NCBI GenBank assembly: GCA_038227045.1
Contig: JBBRQD010000009.1
Location: 29,450 to 93,449 of the forward strand
From: JANXLS01 sp038227045
GTDB lineage: Bacteria; Planctomycetota; SZUA-567; H5-PLA8
DNA: 64,000 nt
Direction: 5' to 3'
The translations under genes were made by a program, and so were the position numbers. The notes beneath the pieces were generated by a model. The model ran no database searches. It was not told the DNA's origin and saw nothing but the letters and a program-made list of their open reading frames with translations. This document shows, one piece after another, positions 23,463 through 31,005 of the stretch (position 1 is its first letter; the number at the start of each line of letters is the position of its first letter).

Positions 23463-24113
23463 ATGAAATACAATTATCTGATCATCGGTTTAGCGCTGCA
23501 AGTCGGAGCCATCGCGATGGCCTATGTAAGTAATCGCATATTATACGCCATTGCTTGGCTATTTATCCTGGTTGTCTGCTTTCCGGTGTTTTTTGTAAGT
23601 CCGTTTTATCTGATGAGAACGGGCCTTCCGCTGGTGATTCGCCTGATCCTCAGTTTTTGGATTCTTGCTTTTCCAATTTATTGGTCAGCGTTGTTGATCT
23701 ACGATTGGAATCGCGTACCCACGGAAGTGTTTCTGATTCCAGATGGATACCGCGGACTTGTGACAGTCATTCTGGATCAACCCGACGGCGTTCCCGTGGA
23801 GCACGAGGGGAAAAAATTCATCTTCAGGGTTGGCGCCGATGGAAAATTGAAAACTCAAATGCGTCAGCCCACGTTCTCCAACACGGAATGTGTCGATGCC
23901 TTGTTCAATCAAAGGGAGTATTATTGGATAAACGCTTCGGGTGCCAAAGTGAAACTGAATTATCCGACGCCGTTGGACGGCGATGCCCTTGCGCCGGATC
24001 AAGTCATCATCACCCAAGTCCCTGGTCCAGCGGAAACGCAGAATCTGAACGCCATTCATCTTTTGATTGGCACCATATCCGATTTTAGAAAATATTTGGA
24101 CGGCTTGAAATAG
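23463..24113 (+). CDS. Membrane protein, DUF6843-like extracytoplasmic domain
   Basis: 216 residues from ATG 23463; an in-frame ATG at 23403 would add 20 polar residues and is less likely. Three or four N-terminal helices are visible (YLIIGLALQVGAIAMAYVS, ILYAIAWLFILVVCFPVFFV, LVIRLILSFWILAFPIYWSALLIY). After a Trp-containing loop, VFLIPDGYRGLVTVILDQPDG begins a beta-rich domain like the one catalogued as DUF6843, with KKFIFRVGADGKLKTQ. The family call is from memory. It ends inside an 18-bp palindrome. Confidence 0.65.
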   Translation: MKYNYLIIGLALQVGAIAMAYVSNRILYAIAWLFILVVCFPVFFVSPFYLMRTGLPLVIRLILSFWILAFPIYWSALLIYDWNRVPTEVFLIPDGYRGLVTVILDQPDGVPVEHEGKKFIFRVGADGKLKTQMRQPTFSNTECVDALFNQREYYWINASGAKVKLNYPTPLDGDALAPDQVIITQVPGPAETQNLNAIHLLIGTISDFRKYLDGLK

Positions 24114-24130
24114 AATTCCGCGCGGAATTC
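24113..24130. other. Perfect 18-bp palindrome
   Basis: GAATTCCGCGCGGAATTC begins at the last base of the DUF6843-like gene's stop codon. It could fold into a 7-bp hairpin or serve as a dimeric protein site. No T run follows. Confidence 0.5.
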
Positions 24131-24195
24131 GTGTAACCAATCTTCCGGTTCGCACATACTTTATCGAGACGATTCAAACTATTTCGGAGACCGCA

Positions 24196-25125
24196 ATGTT
24201 GAAACGCCTGTCGATATGCTGCCTGGTCACGGCCGCATGTATTGCCGCCGATCAAGCGCTTGTAGCGGAGAAGGCCGCAGCGTTTCCTGCCCGTGTCACG
24301 ATTGAAGTGCGCGGCGACTATCGGTATATCGTATCGAACGGCATTCCCGATCACGAACCAGGTAGGTTTCCAAATCCCGGAAACCCCAACACAATAGCTG
24401 AACAAAAATACGAATTTCGCGTTCCATTGCACCCCAAAGAATCCGAAACGTCACGCCGGGCCGGGCCGATTTTGTTCGGCGTGGCACTCAACGGCGTGCC
24501 TTTCGATCCCGGCACCGCCGAACTCTGGAACGGTAATTTCGCCTGGCGTTACGAAGCGATCAACGGAGGAATCAACCTGGGTTTGGATCGGCACAACGCC
24601 CACGTCCAACCCGGCGGCAAGTACCATTACCATTCGCTGCCCACGGAGTTGATCGACAAAATTTCCGTCGACAAACAGAAAACAGTGCTGGTCGGTTACG
24701 CCGCCGATGGCTTCCCGATTTATTCGCAGTACGGATACAACGATCTAAAGGATGTAAAAAGCGGAGTACGCAAGATGCAATCGGGCTACAAATTGAAACA
24801 GGGTGATCGGCCCGCCAGCGGCCCACCCGGAAAATACGACGGCCGATTTGGAGCGGACTGGGAATATGTAAAAGGTGCGGGCGATCTGGACGCGTGCAAT
24901 GGCAGAATCGGCGCGACCCCCGAATATCCCGAAGGCATTTACCATTACTACATCACCGAAGAATTTCCGTTCATCGCGCGCCAGTTCAAGGGCGAACCCG
25001 ATCCAAGCTTTCAGAAAAAAGACGGCCCACCGCGTGGGCCGCGTCCCGGCCCTCCAGGCGGTCCACCCGGCGGATTTGGTTTCTTTCCTCCTCCACCTCC
25101 AGGCGGTCCGACTCCGGATCGGTAA
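24196..25125 (+). CDS. Secreted YHYH-domain protein
   Basis: 309 residues with a signal peptide (MLKRLSICCLVTAACIAADQA). The signature HNAHVQPGGKYHYHSLPTEL gives the YHYH motif, and a second HYY occurs at GIYHYYITEEFPF. Conserved context includes GVALNGVPFDPGTAELW, LVGYAADGFPIYSQYGY and GACNGRIGATPEYPEG-like sequence (DACNGRIGATP). The family is secreted, often near HupE/UreJ-like proteins, and its biochemical role is unknown; the His/Tyr cluster suggests metal binding. The C-terminus is a Pro/Gly-rich repeat. The next gene starts directly after the stop codon. Confidence 0.88.
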   Translation: MLKRLSICCLVTAACIAADQALVAEKAAAFPARVTIEVRGDYRYIVSNGIPDHEPGRFPNPGNPNTIAEQKYEFRVPLHPKESETSRRAGPILFGVALNGVPFDPGTAELWNGNFAWRYEAINGGINLGLDRHNAHVQPGGKYHYHSLPTELIDKISVDKQKTVLVGYAADGFPIYSQYGYNDLKDVKSGVRKMQSGYKLKQGDRPASGPPGKYDGRFGADWEYVKGAGDLDACNGRIGATPEYPEGIYHYYITEEFPFIARQFKGEPDPSFQKKDGPPRGPRPGPPGGPPGGFGFFPPPPPGGPTPDR

Positions 25126-25917
25126 ATGAAAAATGGTAAATGGAAAATGTTTGTAAATCGTCGCTCCAGTCAAACACACTGTAATAGAGTGGCTCCTGCC
25201 TTCGCGGCCTTGATCCTGTCCATCTGCGTGACCGGCATTCCCGCCCAGGCACATCCGCTGTCGCAGGGCCGCGTGGAAATGCTGATTGATGCGCACAAAA
25301 TTACGCTCAAATTGGTTGTAACCGTCGAAGAAATCATCGTCCAGCAATCGCTCTCCTCGGGCAACGACGACAAGTTTCCAATCTCGTCGGAGAATTATCA
25401 AAAGCACGGTACATATCTCCTGCGGCACTTCTATCTGAACGCCGACGGCAAACGCCTTGACGGCAGGATCGTCAAAATCGAAGAACCCAGCGAACGATCC
25501 TTCCATCCGCTCGATATGGGCCGTGCCTGGGCCACGTATGAAATCGAGTATGCCGTCGGCGCGCTGCCCGACGCGCTCGTATTATCGCAAAACGTTCTCA
25601 ACGAAATTGACTTCGAGCCGGGAAATCGCTGGGAAGTTTCATACATATCGAGCGTTCATCAGGCCGGACAGAGCAAGCAAGAGAACCTGTACTTGAGCAG
25701 TTCGACGCCGCTGAATTTCCCATGCGCCCGAAACACGCCATCCATGACACCAGCGCCGGAGAATACGCAATCGCCTCCCGCATCCGCCAATTTGCTGTCC
25801 AACGCAACAAAGCCCACCGTCGATGCCTCGTCCAAGACACATCTCGTCGCATTTATTGCGCTCTGTTTAAGCGCCCTCTACCTGCTCGCAACGCTTCGCA
25901 AGAGACGTGCGAATTAA
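25126..25917 (+). CDS. Secreted, C-terminally anchored protein, HupE-like N-terminus
   Basis: 263 residues. Signal peptide VAPAFAALILSICVTGIPAQA is followed by AHPLSQGRVEMLIDAHKITL, like the extracytoplasmic start of HupE/UreJ-family proteins. The middle is a beta-rich periplasmic domain (EIIVQQSLSS, GKRLDGRIVKIEEP). A single C-terminal helix (LVAFIALCLSALYLLATL) plus RKRR anchors it. It lacks the multi-helix transporter part of HupE. The start is uncertain: ATG 25126 abuts the YHYH stop and lies in an AAATGGAAAATG repeat; ATG 25147 is also possible. It is probably co-expressed with the YHYH gene. Confidence 0.65.
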   Translation: MKNGKWKMFVNRRSSQTHCNRVAPAFAALILSICVTGIPAQAHPLSQGRVEMLIDAHKITLKLVVTVEEIIVQQSLSSGNDDKFPISSENYQKHGTYLLRHFYLNADGKRLDGRIVKIEEPSERSFHPLDMGRAWATYEIEYAVGALPDALVLSQNVLNEIDFEPGNRWEVSYISSVHQAGQSKQENLYLSSSTPLNFPCARNTPSMTPAPENTQSPPASANLLSNATKPTVDASSKTHLVAFIALCLSALYLLATLRKRRAN

Positions 25918-26049
25918 TCGAACGATCACAGTCTTTTATCTATTTTAATATTTTTCAGTAGCGACGCATTTTGTGTTTTTCATCCGAATCTCCCGGTGTA
26001 TTTCAAGTTTGGAGATCGACGGCGAAATAACGCGGAAGCGATTCAACCC

Positions 26050-29000
26050 ATGCCCGAGTTGCGCTCCATGGCCGATCACGTGCGACGACGCAAATCTTTG
26101 CTTTTACACGCCACGATTGCGTTCGCCCTGTTGCTGCCGGGAATGGCCCGGTGTGGCGACGTCGATTACCTCAAAGACATCAAGCCTATTCTAAAAAATC
26201 GCTGTTTTGCCTGCCATGGCGCGCTCAAGCAAAAATCGGGTCTGCGTCTCGACACCATCGCGGCGATGCGCAAGGGCGGGGAAGAGGGCAACATTCTCGC
26301 TCCGGATACGCTCTCGCTCGTGAAGCGGGTAGCAAATCCGGACGAGCACGAACGCATGCCGCCCGAAGGCGCTCCGTTGTCAGCCGAACAAATTGCCAAG
26401 CTGAAAGAGTGGATTTCGGGCGGGTGCAAAGGGCCGGCCGATGAACAGCCCGAACCCGATCCGCGGCTGCATTGGGCCTACCAATCGCCCAAGCGCGCCA
26501 ACGGGGACGTCGACTCGCTAATGGCCGCGCGTCTCAGCGCAAAAAAATTGAAGCCTCAAGCCGAAGCAGCGCCAGAATTGTGGCTGCGCCGCGCGTATCT
26601 AGATTTGATCGGCATTCCGCCCACCCCGGAACAAATTCGTGCGTTTCAAAAAGCCTCTTCCATCAATGCGGACACAGCGAGAAATCAAACGGTCGACACG
26701 CTGCTGAGTTCTCCGCAGTACGGCGAGCGTTGGGCGCGACATTTTATGGATATCTGGCGCTATTGCGACTGGTATGGTCTGGACGCGGAGCTTCGTCAAA
26801 GCCAAAAACACATCTGGCACTGGCGCGACTGGATCGTCGAATCGGTCAATGCAGACAAGGGCTACGATCGCATGATCGTCGAGATGCTCGCCGCCGACGA
26901 AGAAACGCCCGAGAACCGCGACGCGTTGCGCGCGACGGGTTTTCTCGCGCGCAACTATTACCTCTTCAATCGCACCACGTGGCTCGACGATGTCATCGAA
27001 CACACCAACCGCGCGTTCCTCGGCGTGACGATGCAATGCTGCAAGTGCCACGATCACAAGTACGATCCGATCGAGCAAGCCGACTACTACCGCATGAGGG
27101 CGATCTTTGAGCCGTATCATGTGCGGCTCGACGCCTGGCCCGGCGAAACCGATTTCGAAAAGAACGGCTTGCCGCGCGCATTCGACCTGCATCTCGACCG
27201 CGCCACGTACCGGCACATCCGCGGCGACGACAAAATCGAAGACAAAGCGCATCCATTGGCGCCCGGAATTCCGACGGTGCTCTCGTTCGCCGAATTCAAA
27301 GTCGCTCCCATCGCATTGCCCGCCGCCGCGTTCGCTCCGGGACTACAGCAGTTCGTTATCGACGACCAACTCGCCGCGGCCGAACGCGAGATTTCCACCG
27401 CGCGTGAGGCTCTCGATAAAGCGCGCAAGACTCTCGCTGAATTTCAGCACAAACAGCCCGGCGCAAAATCGCCCGCCGCGACAACTCCAAAGACCCTTGC
27501 TCAGGACGACTTCAATGTCGCCAAGCCCGACCTGTGGCAGACCATTAAAGGAGACTGGCGCTACGCGGACGGAGTCCTGCGGCAACACGAAGTTGGCTTG
27601 GAATCGCGCCGCATTCAACTGCGCGCAAACCCGCCCGTGGATTTTGCCGCGAGTCTCACGTTTACGATTCGCGGCGGCGAAGTATACAAATCCGTCGGTC
27701 TCGCGTTCGATGTCGACTTGGACGACGACGTGAATGTGTACATGAGCGCCTTCAAAGGCGGTTCGAAGGTTCAGGTTGCCATGGCGAAGCAGGGTAAGAG
27801 CACGTATCCTTCGGACGGAATGCAGGCGCGCGCCGTGCTGCCGAACACGAAATATCAAATGGAAGTGCAAGTGCGCGGCCAGCTCGTCAACGTCAGCATC
27901 GATGGCAAACCCGCGCTCGCGTACAACCTGCCGCAAGCCCGCCGCCCAGGATCCATGCAAATCATCGCGTTCGACGCCGACGTGGAATTCTGCGGCTTCA
28001 CGCTGATTGAATTGCCCACGGATGCGGCGCTGCGAAATCCGAACGAAAAAGCCGCCGCAACCTTGACGCTCGCCGACGCCGAGGCTGGCGCGTCCATCGC
28101 CGAAAAAGCGCTGGCGATGGCACAGACCAAGCCGGCGCTGTTCCGAGCCGTTTTCGCCGCGGATCAAGCCCGCGCGCAAAAGCCCGCGCCGGCAAACCTT
28201 TCAGAGCTGCTCACCGTAGCCGCGAAAGCGGAAGCGGGCATAAAACTCATTGAAGCCGAAATTGAATTCGCCAATGCTCAACAACAGATGCTGGTCGCAA
28301 AGAAAAAGGAAGAAGCTGAAAAGAAGCTGAAAGCCGCCGAACAAACGCTCGCGGCCGCCCGGAAAAAAGCGGAAGCGCCAGGCGATATATACACATCATT
28401 CCACGCGTCGTTGAAAGCTAAAGACGGGCCGGAAGAAAAGACCAACGCCGATGTTCAGCGCTACCCCGAAACAAGCACGGGACGCCGCCTCGCGTTCGCG
28501 CGCTGGGTCGCCGACGCGCGCAATCCGCTCACCGCCCGCGTCCTGGTGAATCACCTGTGGACGCGGCACTTCGGCGCGTCGCTGGTGCCCGACGTCAGCG
28601 ACTTCGGGCGGCGCTGCCCACCGCCCGCGTACCAGGACGTGCTCGACACGCTGGCCGTCGATTTCATGGAACACGGCTGGAGCCTCAAGCGGCTTCATAA
28701 GCAGATGCTGCTCAGCCGCCTCTATCGCACAAGTTCGTCCGTCGCCGGAGCCGATGCCGCCACGCTCGCCGCCGATCCCGACAACACCTTCTTATGGCGC
28801 ATGAATCCGCGCCGTCTCGAATCGCAGGCGATCCGCGATTCATTGTTGTTTGTCGTGGGCAAACTCGACCTGCATATTGGTGGCCCCAGCATTGAAGTTG
28901 CCAGCGAATCCAGCAATCGCCGCTCGCTCTATTACGTGCAAAGCGCCAACGACGAGCACCGCTTCCTGGGCGCATTTGACAACGCAAGCGTGCTTGAATG

Positions 29001-29301
29001 CTACCGCCGCCAAGAAAGCATTGTTCCGCAGCAGGCCCTTGCGCTCGCAAACAGCAAACTGTCACGCGAATGCGCCGACGCTCTGGCCGCGCGGACAGCG
29101 AAGCTCGACGAAAACGCATTCGTGGACGAGGCATTCTTAAGTCTGCTCGGCAGGCCGCCCACAAAAGAAGAATCGAAAGTCTGCTCGGAGAGCCTGGCAA
29201 CGTTGTCTGGCCTGACGCCATCAAAACCCGACGCTCAACGCACGCGCGCACTGTTTCTGCAAGCGTTGATGAGTCACAACGATTTCATTACACTCCGATG
29301 A
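26050..29301 (+). CDS. Secreted cytochrome c / DUF1549 / DUF1553 protein (PSD1 type)
   Basis: 1083 residues from ATG 26050 (an upstream in-frame ATG at 25996 and one at 26068 are alternatives). After the signal peptide, a planctomycete-type cytochrome c domain carries the haem motif C52-FAC-H56. DUF1549 follows (about 140-370: WLRRAYLDLIGIPPTPEQIRAF, GERWARHFMDIWRY, TNRAFLGVTMQCCKCHDHKYDPI with a second CxxCH). A jelly-roll/LamG-like insert lies at about 480-650, then an Ala/Lys/Glu-rich helical linker, then DUF1553 (about 800-1075: RLAFARWVADARNPLTARVLVNHLWTRHFG). This family pairs with DUF1501 proteins and is linked to polysaccharide use, without a proven reaction. Confidence 0.92.
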   Translation: MPELRSMADHVRRRKSLLLHATIAFALLLPGMARCGDVDYLKDIKPILKNRCFACHGALKQKSGLRLDTIAAMRKGGEEGNILAPDTLSLVKRVANPDEHERMPPEGAPLSAEQIAKLKEWISGGCKGPADEQPEPDPRLHWAYQSPKRANGDVDSLMAARLSAKKLKPQAEAAPELWLRRAYLDLIGIPPTPEQIRAFQKASSINADTARNQTVDTLLSSPQYGERWARHFMDIWRYCDWYGLDAELRQSQKHIWHWRDWIVESVNADKGYDRMIVEMLAADEETPENRDALRATGFLARNYYLFNRTTWLDDVIEHTNRAFLGVTMQCCKCHDHKYDPIEQADYYRMRAIFEPYHVRLDAWPGETDFEKNGLPRAFDLHLDRATYRHIRGDDKIEDKAHPLAPGIPTVLSFAEFKVAPIALPAAAFAPGLQQFVIDDQLAAAEREISTAREALDKARKTLAEFQHKQPGAKSPAATTPKTLAQDDFNVAKPDLWQTIKGDWRYADGVLRQHEVGLESRRIQLRANPPVDFAASLTFTIRGGEVYKSVGLAFDVDLDDDVNVYMSAFKGGSKVQVAMAKQGKSTYPSDGMQARAVLPNTKYQMEVQVRGQLVNVSIDGKPALAYNLPQARRPGSMQIIAFDADVEFCGFTLIELPTDAALRNPNEKAAATLTLADAEAGASIAEKALAMAQTKPALFRAVFAADQARAQKPAPANLSELLTVAAKAEAGIKLIEAEIEFANAQQQMLVAKKKEEAEKKLKAAEQTLAAARKKAEAPGDIYTSFHASLKAKDGPEEKTNADVQRYPETSTGRRLAFARWVADARNPLTARVLVNHLWTRHFGASLVPDVSDFGRRCPPPAYQDVLDTLAVDFMEHGWSLKRLHKQMLLSRLYRTSSSVAGADAATLAADPDNTFLWRMNPRRLESQAIRDSLLFVVGKLDLHIGGPSIEVASESSNRRSLYYVQSANDEHRFLGAFDNASVLECYRRQESIVPQQALALANSKLSRECADALAARTAKLDENAFVDEAFLSLLGRPPTKEESKVCSESLATLSGLTPSKPDAQRTRALFLQALMSHNDFITLR

Positions 29302-30740
29302 AAAACAATCTCCTGACCGAACTCCACCGCCTGCAAAGCCGCCGGCGCTTCCTCGAACGCATGGGCCTGAGTTTCAGCGGTCTCGCTTTGCAGGCCATGA
29401 TGGTTCGCGACGCGATGGCTGACGAAGCAATTAAGCCCGCCAACCCGCCGAAAGCGAAGCGCGTGATCTGGCTGTTCATGCGCGGCGGCGTCAGTCACAT
29501 GGAAAGCTTCGATCCGAAACCCGCGATCAACAAATACGCTGGCAAATCGATTCCGGAAACACCCTACAAGGACGTGCAGTCCCCGGAGAAACTCAAGAAA
29601 GTGCGCGTGGTCGTGGTGAACGACGCAAACGGCAAACAGCGCAACGTCATCTACCCGCTGCAAGTCGGCTGGAAAAAGTATGGCCAATGCGGCGTGGAAA
29701 TCAGCGACTGGTTCCCGCACATCGGCTCGTGCGCGGACGACATCGCGTTCATCCGCAGCATGTGGACCACCGACGACAACCACGGCGCGCAGGTTCAGTT
29801 CCACAGCGGCCGCCACATGCTCGAGCCGCGCGTGCCGACGATCGGCGCGTGGGTGACCTATGGCCTCGGCTCGATGACCGAAGACCTGCCGTCCTTCGTC
29901 AACATGGGGCCGCGCTATTTCGATACGCGCGACGGCCACTACCTTGGCCCGGCGTTCGACGCCGTCAACTTGCGCGTCGATCCAAAGAATCCGCTCACCT
30001 TCGCCGCGCCGGAAGTGCCGCTCGACAAAGCCGAGCAGACCGCTCAATTCGATCTCGTTCAGCGACTCGATCAACTCGCCGCAAAAGAATACCCGGACGA
30101 CAAGGCGATGCTTGCGCGCATGAAGAGCTACCAACTTGCGTTCAAAATGCAGACCGCCGTGCCGGAGACGATGAACCTCGACGCCGAAAGTACCGCGACG
30201 AAGGCGCTCTATGGACTCGACAACAAGGACACGGAACCGTTCGCGCGCCAGCTCATCGTCGCGCGGCGCCTGGCCGAGCGCGGCGTGCGCTTCATTCAGA
30301 TTCAGCACGGCGACGGCGCGGCCGGAGCATGGGATTCGCATTCGGGCCTGAAAGTCAATCACACCAAACTCGCGACGCAGGTGGACAAACCGATTTCGGG
30401 CCTCTTAAAAGATCTGAAACAACGCGGCCTGCTCGACGACACGCTCGTGGTCTTCGCAACAGAATTCGGCCGCACCCCGGGTTCGCAGGGCAGCGACGGC
30501 CGCGATCATCACCCCTACGGTTTCAGCGTCTGGATGGCCGGCGGCGGCATCAAGGGCGGCACCATTCACGGCGCAACAGACGAACTCGGCTTCCACGCCG
30601 TCGAGCATCCGCACTACGTCACCGACGTCCACGCAACAATCATGCATCTCCTCGGCCTCGACCCCCGAAAGCTCGAAGTCCCCGGGCGCAAACGATTGGA
30701 CAGAGACTTCGGAAACGTAATCGCAGAAGTGCTCGCTTAG
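29298..30740 (+). CDS. DUF1501 protein
   Basis: 480 residues. ATG 29298 overlaps the preceding stop (ATGA), so translation is coupled to the cytochrome/DUF1549/DUF1553 gene. The N-terminus RRRFLERMGLSFSGLALQAMM is Tat-like (twin arginine, then hydrophobic stretch). The DUF1501 alkaline-phosphatase-like core has RVIWLFMRGGVSHMESFDPKP, FVNMGPRYFD, ERGVRFIQIQHGDGAAGAWDSH, LVVFATEFGRTPGSQGSDGRDHHPYGF and ETDVHATIMHLLGLD-like end (VTDVHATIMHLLGLDPRK). It probably acts with the upstream protein in the periplasm. The hydrolytic activity is inferred from fold only. Confidence 0.95.
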   Translation: MKNNLLTELHRLQSRRRFLERMGLSFSGLALQAMMVRDAMADEAIKPANPPKAKRVIWLFMRGGVSHMESFDPKPAINKYAGKSIPETPYKDVQSPEKLKKVRVVVVNDANGKQRNVIYPLQVGWKKYGQCGVEISDWFPHIGSCADDIAFIRSMWTTDDNHGAQVQFHSGRHMLEPRVPTIGAWVTYGLGSMTEDLPSFVNMGPRYFDTRDGHYLGPAFDAVNLRVDPKNPLTFAAPEVPLDKAEQTAQFDLVQRLDQLAAKEYPDDKAMLARMKSYQLAFKMQTAVPETMNLDAESTATKALYGLDNKDTEPFARQLIVARRLAERGVRFIQIQHGDGAAGAWDSHSGLKVNHTKLATQVDKPISGLLKDLKQRGLLDDTLVVFATEFGRTPGSQGSDGRDHHPYGFSVWMAGGGIKGGTIHGATDELGFHAVEHPHYVTDVHATIMHLLGLDPRKLEVPGRKRLDRDFGNVIAEVLA

Positions 30741-30759
30741 AAAAGAGCCGCGACCGCGC

Positions 30760-30914
30760 CCCCTCTCCCCCCGGGAGAGGGCCGACGAGCAGCCGTATCG
30801 CTCGCGGGGCGAGGGAGATCGTTGACTAATCAGCGCATATTGATTAAATCAGCGACCTCCCTCACCCCGGACTACGCTTGCGCTCCGTCTCGACCCTCTC
30901 CCGGGAGAAGAGGG
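30760..30914. repeat. Large palindromic repeat of CCCTCTCCCGGGAGAGGG type
   Basis: The outer arms (about 30760-30781 and 30894-30914) are each self-complementary, CCCTCTCC...GGGAGAGGG. Inner arms at 30806-30821 and 30853-30868 pair with two mismatches in 16. This makes a 155-base multi-hairpin element between the DUF1501 and heparinase-like genes. A small relative of the outer arm lies at 7561-7583. It can be terminating or a mobile non-autonomous repeat. Confidence 0.75.
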
Positions 30915-30934
30915 CAACAGCATCAAGCCTTTCT

Positions 30935-30964
30935 CTTTGCGCCTCTGCGTCTTTGCGAGAGAAA
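30935..30964. repeat. Second half-element of the GCAAAG-type repeat
   Basis: Three units of C(T/C)(T/C)TGCG run into GAGAGAAA, matching 4463-4486 in sense. It sits 40 bases before the heparinase-like gene, so it forms part of its 5' leader. Confidence 0.5.
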
Positions 30965-31005
30965 ATAATGCGGTGTATACAATCCCGGCCACCGGAAATC
31001 CTCGA

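Noticed and set aside
30937..31005. Upstream start for the heparinase-like gene
   Set aside because: The extra 23 residues come from a dispersed repeat and precede a clean signal peptide at ATG 31006.
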